This document shows, in pieces, positions 17,553 to 24,083 of a stretch of DNA of 64,000 nt. The notes beneath the pieces were generated by a model that ran no database searches, was not told the DNA's origin, and was given only the letters and a program-made list of their open reading frames with translations. Position 1 is the stretch's first letter. Every line of letters starts with the position of its first letter. A program made the position numbers and the translations under genes. The stretch spans positions 17,605 to 81,604 of the forward strand of contig CAXPZW010000037.1 of NCBI GenBank assembly GCA_964221845.1, read 5' to 3'. The DNA comes from CAXPZW01 sp964221845. GTDB lineage: Bacteria > Bacteroidota > Bacteroidia > Flavobacteriales_D > Sanyastnellaceae.

Positions 17553-18620
17553 CTATGCGTTGCGGTTCAGAGCGTTGAGGTCGTCGAAGGCCATTTTGAG
17601 GCGTTCGATAAACGTTTGCTCCGCCACACGCAGCCATTTGCGGGGGTCGTAGTATTTCTTGTTGGGGACATCGTCGCCGTCGGGGTTGCCGATTTGGCTG
17701 TTGAGGTAATCGATGTTGCCGGTTACGTAGTCGCGCACGCCGCTGAGGAAGGCCCACTGCATGTCGGTGTCGATGTTCATCTTGATGGCGCCGTACTCGA
17801 TGGCCTCGCGGATGTGTTCTTGGCTTGAGCCTGAGCCGCCGTGGAACACGAAGTTCACAGGGTTGTGGCCGGTGCCGAACTTCTCTTGGATGTAGTCCTG
17901 CGAGTTCTTGAGGATCTTAGGAGTCAGGGTCACGTTGCCGGGCTTGTAAACGCCGTGCACGTTGCCAAAGGCCGCGGCCACGGTAAAGCGGTGCGAGATG
18001 GCGTTCAGGTGCTCGTAAGCGTACGCCACTTCTTCTGGCTGGGTGTACAGCTTGGAAGAGTCGATGCCGGTGTTGTCCACGCCGTCTTCCTCACCGCCGG
18101 TCACGCCGAGCTCGATTTCCAGGGTCATGCCCATGGCGCTCATGCGCTTGTGGTACTCGGCACACGTGGCGATGTTTTCTTCGAGAGGCTCCTCACTCAG
18201 GTCGATCATGTGAGAGCTGTAGAGCGGACGGCCGGTAGCTTCAAAGTGACGCTCGCTGGCGTCCAACAACCCGTCGATCCATGGCAAGAGTTTGCGGGCG
18301 CAGTGGTCGGTGTGCAGGATCACGGGCACTTCGTACGCCTCAGCGAGGGTATGTACGTGGTGTGCGGCCGAGATGCTGCCGAGCACGGTGGCGCGCTGGT
18401 GCTCGTTGCTCAGGCCTTTGCCCGCGTAGAACTGGGCACCGCCGTTGGAGAGTTGCACAATCACGGGTGAGTTGACCTCACGCGCGGTTTCCAATACGCC
18501 GTTCAGCGAGTTGGTGCCCACCACGTTGACCGCGGGCAGGGCGTAATTGTTGTCGTTGGCGTGTTGGAGCAACTCCTGCACTTCGTCGCCGTGCAGCACT
18601 CCTGATCGAAATCGGGCCAT
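17553..18620 (-). CDS. fbaA: Class II fructose-bisphosphate aldolase
   Basis: Zinc-dependent cleavage of fructose 1,6-bisphosphate to the two triose phosphates, in glycolysis and gluconeogenesis; cytosolic. It has 355 residues, typical of the class IIA form. Visible motifs are ALPAVNVVGTNSLNGVLE near the start, the zinc/catalytic segment VPVILHTDHCARK, EIELGVTGGEEDGVDN, NVHGVYKPGNV and FVFHGGSGSS with the phosphate-binding loop and MNIDTDMQWA. The gene is single, starts at ATG 18620 and is divergent from the BtuF-like gene. Transcription ends at the hairpin at 17531-17502. Confidence 0.97.
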   Translation of the reverse strand: MARFRSGVLHGDEVQELLQHANDNNYALPAVNVVGTNSLNGVLETAREVNSPVIVQLSNGGAQFYAGKGLSNEHQRATVLGSISAAHHVHTLAEAYEVPVILHTDHCARKLLPWIDGLLDASERHFEATGRPLYSSHMIDLSEEPLEENIATCAEYHKRMSAMGMTLEIELGVTGGEEDGVDNTGIDSSKLYTQPEEVAYAYEHLNAISHRFTVAAAFGNVHGVYKPGNVTLTPKILKNSQDYIQEKFGTGHNPVNFVFHGGSGSSQEHIREAIEYGAIKMNIDTDMQWAFLSGVRDYVTGNIDYLNSQIGNPDGDDVPNKKYYDPRKWLRVAEQTFIERLKMAFDDLNALNRNA

Positions 18621-18733
18621 GGTTCTCTAGTGGTTTGGTCGCGAATTTACATCACGCAGTGGCATCTGGGGCCCTGAAACGGGCAAGGTTTTCGTTTCGA
18701 TGTAGTCTGTACACGGATTCCGATCTTGCACCC

Positions 18734-19534
18734 GTGAACGTCACCGATCAACTCGGCATCGCCCTCGCATTTGACCGCTCGCCGCAGCGGATTGTGTCTT
18801 TGGTCCCTTCCATCACCGAGTGGTTGTGGGACATGGGGCTCGAAGACCGCGTGGTGGGCATCACCAAATTCTGCGTCCGCCCCGAAACTTGGTTCCGCAG
18901 CAAACCCCGCATCGGCGGCACCAAACAAGTCCACCTCGACCGCCTACTCCCGCTGAAGCCCGACTTGGTCATCGCTAACAAAGAGGAAAACGCCGCCGCC
19001 GACGTAGAAGCCATCCGCGCAGCCGGCATCCCGGTTTGGACCAGCGATGTCCGCACCTGGGACGACGCCATTGAGATGATGCACCTGCTCGGTGAACTGT
19101 TGGAAGTGGCAGACAAAGCGTCAGCCCTCAACACGGAATTGGAGCAATCCGCCCCCAATCCAATCACACTCTCCAAACGCGCCGCATACGCCGTCTGGAA
19201 CGCACCCCTCATACTCGCCGGCACCGACACCTTCATCCACGACATCCTGGCCCGCCTTGGATTTGAAAACGTCGTCCAAACCACCCGCTACCCCGCCTTC
19301 ACCGACCCAGAACTAGAAGCCACGCACCCGGAAGTACTTCTGCTCCCTTCAGAGCCGTTTTCATTTGCTGAAAAGCACCTGCCCGCCTTGCAGGCACGCT
19401 TCCCCAATACTCAACTCGTCTTGGTGGATGGTGAGGTGTTTAGTTGGTATGGAAGCCGCATGAAGTATGTTAGAGAGTACGGAGAGCGACTTAGGGAGGA
19501 GTTGGGCAGAATAAGGAGTCTCAAAGACTGTTAA
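18734..19534 (+). CDS. BtuF-like helical-backbone metal receptor (cobalamin-type substrate-binding protein)
   Basis: About 266 residues matching the periplasmic-binding-protein-like III fold used for B12 or siderophores: SPQRIVSLVPSITEWLWDMG, GITKFCVRPE, the LDRLLPLKPDLVIANKEEN segment and GVDxx-type helices. No signal peptide or lipobox is visible, and no BtuC/D permease genes are nearby, so export and transport are open questions. The frame is open from ATG 18635, but GTG 18734 fits the family N-terminus better. Base composition drifts toward AT in the last 90 bp, at the border of the AT-rich insert. Confidence 0.8.
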   Translation: MNVTDQLGIALAFDRSPQRIVSLVPSITEWLWDMGLEDRVVGITKFCVRPETWFRSKPRIGGTKQVHLDRLLPLKPDLVIANKEENAAADVEAIRAAGIPVWTSDVRTWDDAIEMMHLLGELLEVADKASALNTELEQSAPNPITLSKRAAYAVWNAPLILAGTDTFIHDILARLGFENVVQTTRYPAFTDPELEATHPEVLLLPSEPFSFAEKHLPALQARFPNTQLVLVDGEVFSWYGSRMKYVREYGERLREELGRIRSLKDC

Positions 19535-19581
19535 CTGAGTACATTAGAAGTTGATTTCACGAGTAATAATTGAAGGGGTTT

Positions 19582-20832
19582 ATGGAGTTGAATGCACTGA
19601 TTTATTTTCTTTCTGCTGGATTCATTCTTTCAAATTCATTGGTTTTAGGCCTATTATTCCTTATAGCCAAGTCTGACAACAGAGGGGCAAACATCTTTCT
19701 TGGACTATTTTTTTGGAGTATTGCAGGTAACTTATGTAATGATTTTCTTACCTATTTCCAGATCAATGAAGAATTAGGTGTCTCGCTGTTCATAGTTGAA
19801 CCTTTTCTTTTTAGCCTGCCGCTGTTGTTCCTCTATTTATTGGCAACAATGAATAAAGAGATCAGAACATGGCACTACCTACTCTTTCTCCCAGGTGTTC
19901 TCCATAATATATTGATACACTCTGATGGATTGTTCTTCAAAGAGAGTGTCACGACCATTTTTGAAACAATCGTTTACTTCTTGGAGATCGCTTTGTTGGT
20001 ATATGCGTACAGCCTATTACGTTACCACCATAAGAGGATATTCGATTATTATTCGGATATAGAGAATAAAACGCTTGCCTGGTTAAAAAGCATTTTTGCT
20101 CTGAATGTCCTGGTTCATTTATTCAGTATATCCACGTTTATCATGGATCTGTCGCATATGGAGGTTCTTGAATTCGCAATAGACACCTTTGCCATAGGCC
20201 TAACCTTATTCATGGTTTTCTGGACTGCTTATAATGGCTTTTCACAGCCAGGAATCTTCAAGCAACAGCTTTCATTGACCGTTCCTAATCTAGGAAGCAT
20301 TGAAACAACTATTCTTAAGCAAACCCGAGATGTCAACTTGGAAAAGGACATGATCGGCACAGTTGAGAAGAGTAGCACCACCCATTTAACAAAAGATAGA
20401 GCTCCCATCTCAGGCCAGCACAGTCATAAGCCTAAAGAAAACGAACCGCAATGTGGCGGGGGGAAGTCGATGATCTCTGATTTTGACATGCAACGATTTA
20501 ATGCAATTAAAGAGCTCATTTGGGAACAAGAACTCTTCACCAAGCCAAAATTGACTTTACGTGATTTATCAGAAGCAGCAGATTTGAAGGAGAAGGAATT
20601 ATCACGTTTGATAAATGAGTGTGGGCAAATCAGTTTTTACCAGCTTATCAACGGTTATCGTATAGACAAATTCAAAGCTTTGTCGGAAACTTCAAAGGCT
20701 GACGAATTGTCAATTTGGGGATTGGCAATGGAAGTTGGGTTTTCTTCAAAGTCAGCATTTTATAGCTTGTTCAAAGAGCATGAGGCAATGACTCCGTTAC
20801 AATACCAAACGGCTCAAAAAAAGTCCATCTAG
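19582..20832 (+). CDS. AraC-type transcriptional regulator with N-terminal membrane sensor
   Basis: 416 residues. The first 220 form about seven hydrophobic helices (ALIYFLSAGFILSNSLVLGL; PLLFLYLLATMN; FAIGLTLFMVFWTAY). A polar linker of about 90 residues follows, then a C-terminal AraC double helix-turn-helix (LTLRDLSEAADLKEKELS; WGLAMEVGFSSKSAFYSLF; MTPLQYQ). This layout, seven-helix sensor plus AraC, occurs in Bacteroidota; the signal is unknown. ATG 19582 has a good ribosome site (AAGGGG) in front. The gene is markedly AT-richer than its left neighbours, and it may control the two exported proteins that follow on the same strand. Confidence 0.88.
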   Translation: MELNALIYFLSAGFILSNSLVLGLLFLIAKSDNRGANIFLGLFFWSIAGNLCNDFLTYFQINEELGVSLFIVEPFLFSLPLLFLYLLATMNKEIRTWHYLLFLPGVLHNILIHSDGLFFKESVTTIFETIVYFLEIALLVYAYSLLRYHHKRIFDYYSDIENKTLAWLKSIFALNVLVHLFSISTFIMDLSHMEVLEFAIDTFAIGLTLFMVFWTAYNGFSQPGIFKQQLSLTVPNLGSIETTILKQTRDVNLEKDMIGTVEKSSTTHLTKDRAPISGQHSHKPKENEPQCGGGKSMISDFDMQRFNAIKELIWEQELFTKPKLTLRDLSEAADLKEKELSRLINECGQISFYQLINGYRIDKFKALSETSKADELSIWGLAMEVGFSSKSAFYSLFKEHEAMTPLQYQTAQKKSI

Positions 20833-20913
20833 AAGCAGAAGGACTGTTTTCATTGACTGTACCCCTTGTTGGAGTAATGGTTCAGTTATGCTTGCAGAAA
20901 AAATATCTGAATT

Positions 20914-21609
20914 ATGAAACAAACAATTGGAAGCTGCCTCTTACTAATGACGGTTGCTGTAACTGCGAATGCGCAAAGCTATTTAGGACAATGGTATTCG
21001 GAGGAGATTGACACCTACTTGTTGTTTGATGCTGATAGTCTCGTTTATGCATACGGAGTCCAACCAGAGGATTGCTATGAGTTCGAAACATTCGCACACG
21101 TTGACAATGGCGAATTCATTGATATCTCTGACGTTGATGGGTCATTGTCGATTCCGTATGTGTTGGTGGCAGACACATTACTCATAGAAGAAGAGGAAGG
21201 TGAGGTAGCTTTTGTTGTCAACAACCAAGATTTGAGTTCATTACTGAATTGTGCGGATTTATATTCTTGGTCCTGTGGTAGTCAAGGGTGTTATCAAACA
21301 GATGCAGGAGAAGGCGATTATCTGACAGAAGTTGACTGTGCAGAATTTTGTTCGTTCACATCCATTGAGGAGGTCGAAGTAAAACGAGTACTGGTTTACC
21401 CTAATCCTTTCAGAGACCATGCAGTACTCGAGTTCAAGGACAACCCGATTGAATACAATTTATACGATATCAACGGCAGAATCCATCGATCTGAAAGAGT
21501 GATAGGAAAACGTTTAGAGCTTAACAAGGGAGACCTGCCATCAGGCATTTACCATTTGGAGGTGGTTTGGAAATCCACAGTATCAACGGTAAGACTGATC
21601 ATAGAGTAG
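20914..21609 (+). CDS. Secreted protein with T9SS type A sorting domain
   Basis: 231 residues. A signal peptide (IGSCLLLMTVAVTANAQ) leads an acidic body with paired cysteines (NCADLYSWSCGSQGC; CAEFCSF). The last 75 residues form a type A C-terminal sorting domain: LVYPNPFRDHAVLEFKD, YNLYDINGRI, LPSGIYHLEV and a final VRLIIE. The body matches no family I know. It is AT-rich and lies between the AraC-type regulator and the heme lipoprotein, all on the plus strand, so the three probably arrived together. Export through the type IX pathway is inferred from the domain. Confidence 0.85.
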   Translation: MKQTIGSCLLLMTVAVTANAQSYLGQWYSEEIDTYLLFDADSLVYAYGVQPEDCYEFETFAHVDNGEFIDISDVDGSLSIPYVLVADTLLIEEEEGEVAFVVNNQDLSSLLNCADLYSWSCGSQGCYQTDAGEGDYLTEVDCAEFCSFTSIEEVEVKRVLVYPNPFRDHAVLEFKDNPIEYNLYDINGRIHRSERVIGKRLELNKGDLPSGIYHLEVVWKSTVSTVRLIIE

Positions 21610-21656
21610 GAAGTACGAACAATAGTCGACCGAACGAATCAGAGGAAACTAAGATA

Positions 21657-22634
21657 ATGAATACGACAGCAGTGATAATGGCCTTGGTATTTGGGATTTT
21701 CCTGGTAGGCGCTTTAAATTCTTGCAAACACGACCCAATTGGCAAATCCGGTTGTACGGACATCAACGCGTGCAATTACGACCTAGATGCTACAGTGGAC
21801 AATGGTTCATGCAATTATGAACAGTTTGGGTATGATTGTGACGGAAACATTATTAGCATGAGGACTGCACTTGACCATGCGTATGAATGTGAATCTGTTT
21901 TGGGGCCACTTCCGAGATTTAGTTGCGCTGACGCGATAGAAGTTCCAAGTACTCTAAATGGTATTCCCCAAACTTATCCGGAAACAGAGGAAGGAAATGG
22001 CAGTCCGGATCCAAATGACTGTGACCATCCATGGGCTTTTGGTATGGCTTGTCAAACAGGAAATAAAGTCGGTCGATATCAAGGGTTAAATCCAGATGGC
22101 TCTGAAAATTCTGATGTTGTGTTCATGACCTTTTGCCGCGATGGAGGATTGGGTGTTATTGGACATAAACTTTCTACTGGGGAAACGTGCTTCTTTTCAA
22201 TAGTTGATGGTGGTGACCCGAATAATTCCCCAATGCCAGGGGAGAATGGATATAATGAAGCATGGATGACCCCAAGCGTTGTAGCTGCTGATAATTGTCA
22301 GAATTGTCATATGGCAAGCCCTTTTTTGCATACACCAGCGGTTGACCAATTAATGAATCCAGATAATCCAACAGAACTACTCGTTCCATTAACAGGAAAT
22401 AACCCTTATTCTATTATTGGAACAGAATTTCATCAACCACATACCACAACTATTCAGAACTCTTGTACGTCTTGTCACCGACCTCAATGCACCCAACATT
22501 TTGAGAACTATCCTTTGGATGAATTAACAATGCCCCCACCGTTCCAAAATGCAACGGAATTTGACCATAGTTCAATTAGTAATGCAGATAGACAAGCGAT
22601 AAGGGATTGGTGTAATATTTTGGATCTTAATTAA
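21657..22634 (+). CDS. Lipoprotein with two c-type heme motifs
   Basis: 325 residues. The signal sequence (VIMALVFGIFLVGALNSC) ends in a lipobox cysteine. A Cys-rich module GCTDINACNYDLDATVDNGS follows, the same type of repeat as in the secreted protein at 53.8-55.9 kb. Two CxxCH sites are present, NCQNCHMAS and SCTSCHRPQC, which would each bind a covalent heme. The central region has no family I recognise. The ATG 21657 has an AGAGGAAAC ribosome site. An electron-transfer or redox-sensing role on the cell surface is possible but unproven. The gene is AT-rich, the last of the insert. Confidence 0.8.
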   Translation: MNTTAVIMALVFGIFLVGALNSCKHDPIGKSGCTDINACNYDLDATVDNGSCNYEQFGYDCDGNIISMRTALDHAYECESVLGPLPRFSCADAIEVPSTLNGIPQTYPETEEGNGSPDPNDCDHPWAFGMACQTGNKVGRYQGLNPDGSENSDVVFMTFCRDGGLGVIGHKLSTGETCFFSIVDGGDPNNSPMPGENGYNEAWMTPSVVAADNCQNCHMASPFLHTPAVDQLMNPDNPTELLVPLTGNNPYSIIGTEFHQPHTTTIQNSCTSCHRPQCTQHFENYPLDELTMPPPFQNATEFDHSSISNADRQAIRDWCNILDLN

Positions 22635-22643
22635 GAATTCTGT

Positions 22644-22733
22644 GCCCAACAAAAGCTATGAGCAATGCTGGCTCACGAAGTAGATGTAACCTCAGTGCTC
22701 GTGAGCTGCCATAGCTCCGCTTGGAGGTTTGGT
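22644..22733. other. Large imperfect hairpin, attC-like
   Basis: Nested inverted repeats directly follow the heme lipoprotein. The outer arms are AGCTATG (22654-22660) and CATAGCT (22710-22716). The inner arms are GCTCACGA (22671-22678) and TCGTGAGC (22699-22706), around a 20-base loop. The 5' arm carries extra unpaired bases. The ends read GCCCAAC (22644-22650) and GTTTGGT (22727-22733), which resemble the integron R'' (RYYYAAC) and R' (GTTRRRY) boxes, the second with a mismatch. It could instead be a structured transcript end. Confidence 0.35.
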
Positions 22734-22856
22734 TTGTTTAATTTAACCCAAATCGCAGCTTAATCTAACGGCACAGTGCAGGCCGCAACGGGGGAAGTTT
22801 CAAAACCGCACAGCGCATAGCTATACCGTTAAAAGTGTGTTCTAGTGCATGGGTTT

Positions 22857-22940
22857 GGTGCAAGCGGTTAGTGCAAGGCCATCACCAACGCCCCACTTTT
22901 CACTCCCTGTTCGCTTGCACGAAACCCTTCCACTTGCACC
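22857..22940. repeat. Direct and inverted GTGCAAG repeats with a heptamer tract
   Basis: GGTGCAAGCGG and AGTGCAAGG lie at 22857-22878, with inverted copies CGCTTGCAC (22912-22920) and ACTTGCACC (22932-22940). Between them is CACTTTTCACTCCC (22894-22907). The tract precedes the 3' end of menB and may fold into a stem. Confidence 0.55.
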
Positions 22941-22944
22941 TTCC

Positions 22945-23787
22945 CTAAGGGAACTTCGGAAACTTGCTGAAGTCCCGCTTCCGCTTCTCCAAGAAGGCAT
23001 TCCGGCCTTCGACCGCTTCAGCGGTACCGTAGGCCAGGCGGGTGGCTTCGCCGGCGTAGACCTGTTGGCCCACCAGTCCGTCGTCGATGAGGTTGAAGCC
23101 GAACTTGAGCATCTTGATGGCCGTAGGGCTTTTGGTCATGATTTCCTGGGCCCAGTCGTAGGCGGTTTGCTCCAACTTATCGTGAGGCACCACGCGGTTG
23201 ACCATCCCCATGTCGTAGGCTTCTTGCGCCGTGTAGTCCGCGCCCAGGAAGAAGATTTCACGGGCACGCTTTTGGCCCACTTGGCGTGCCAGGTAGGCCG
23301 AGCCAAAGCCGCCGTCAAAGCTGGCCACGTCGGCATCGGTTTGCTTGAAGATGGCGTGCTCCTTGCTGGCCAAGGTGAGGTCGCACACCACGTGTAGGCT
23401 GTGTCCGCCGCCCACGGCCCAGCCGGGGACCACAGCGATCACCACCTTGTTCATGAAGCGGATTTGACGCTGCACGTCCAAGATGTTGAAGCGGTTGATG
23501 CCGTTTTCGCCTTTGTAGCCCGTGGTGGAACGCACGTTTTGATCGCCGCCTGAACAAAACGCCCAACCGCCGTCTTTGGGCGAAGGGCCTTCACCGGTGA
23601 TGAGCACCACGCCAATGTCTTGGCTCTCGTGGCAGATGATGAGGGCTTCCCACAGCTCGTCCACGGTCTTGGGCGTGAACGCGTTGCGCACCTCGGGGCG
23701 GTTGAACGCAATGCGCGCCACGCCGTTGAGGCTTTTGAAGGTGATTTCCTCGTACTCTTTTTCGGTTTTCCAAGCGAGATCGGCCAT
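22945..23787 (-). CDS. menB: 1,4-dihydroxy-2-naphthoyl-CoA synthase
   Basis: Crotonase-fold enzyme that closes the second ring of menaquinone from succinylbenzoyl-CoA; cytosolic. It has 280 residues. Diagnostic segments are WKTEKEYEEITFKS, FNRPEVRNAFTPKTVDE, FCSGGDQNVRSTTGY (a MenB-specific loop), AVVPGWAVGGGHSLHVVCDLT, and DADVASFDGGFGSAYLARQVG with the catalytic Asp. ATG 23787 is preferred over the upstream GTG 23820 because a TAGCTTTG promoter box lies between them. No other menaquinone gene is adjacent. Confidence 0.96.
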   Translation of the reverse strand: MADLAWKTEKEYEEITFKSLNGVARIAFNRPEVRNAFTPKTVDELWEALIICHESQDIGVVLITGEGPSPKDGGWAFCSGGDQNVRSTTGYKGENGINRFNILDVQRQIRFMNKVVIAVVPGWAVGGGHSLHVVCDLTLASKEHAIFKQTDADVASFDGGFGSAYLARQVGQKRAREIFFLGADYTAQEAYDMGMVNRVVPHDKLEQTAYDWAQEIMTKSPTAIKMLKFGFNLIDDGLVGQQVYAGEATRLAYGTAEAVEGRNAFLEKRKRDFSKFPKFP

Positions 23788-23807
23788 GATGGTGGGTTTG
23801 ACGTGTT

Positions 23808-23815
23808 CAAAGCTA
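23808..23815 (-). promoter_or_regulatory. -7 promoter box of menB
   Basis: The minus strand reads TAGCTTTG, an exact TAnnTTTG match, 20 bases before ATG 23787. It decides the menB start against the in-frame GTG at 23820. Confidence 0.55.
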
Positions 23816-24041
23816 AACACTTTGTGTGGGCTCCGGTTCCCAGGTTACGCAAGAAGTGCCCGCTGTCACACCAGCACAGGCACTTGCCTATACTCACGTA
23901 AAGCCGCAGCTGACACCTACTCCGCTCATGGCCTCGTTGGACAAAACCCCCGATGAAAAACCCACCGTTCAAAAATCAACACCCGCGCATCCACCCACAC
24001 CCCCTTTTTCCTGAAGTTTGACGTCAATGCCCCGCCAACCT

Positions 24042-24075
24042 CACGTTCCACGTTCCACGTTTCACTTTTCACTCC
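24042..24075. repeat. Degenerate 7-bp tandem repeat
   Basis: Five consecutive units, CACGTTC, CACGTTC, CACGTTT, CACTTTT and CACTCC, lie just before the patatin gene. The unit belongs to the same family as those at 22894, 31882 and 32045. They would encode nonsense if the more upstream start 24027 were used. Confidence 0.75.
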
Positions 24076-24083
24076 AAAGGTGG

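Larger units (their letters stand above)
22635..22944. other. Intergenic region of 310 bp with inverted repeats
   Basis: No gene was found between the heme lipoprotein and menB. The left half holds a large imperfect hairpin (22644-22733). The right half holds direct and inverted copies of GTGCAAG (22857-22940) and the string CACTTTTCACTCC (22894-22906), which recurs exactly at 24063-24075. The composition returns from AT-rich to GC-rich across this gap. Confidence 0.7.
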
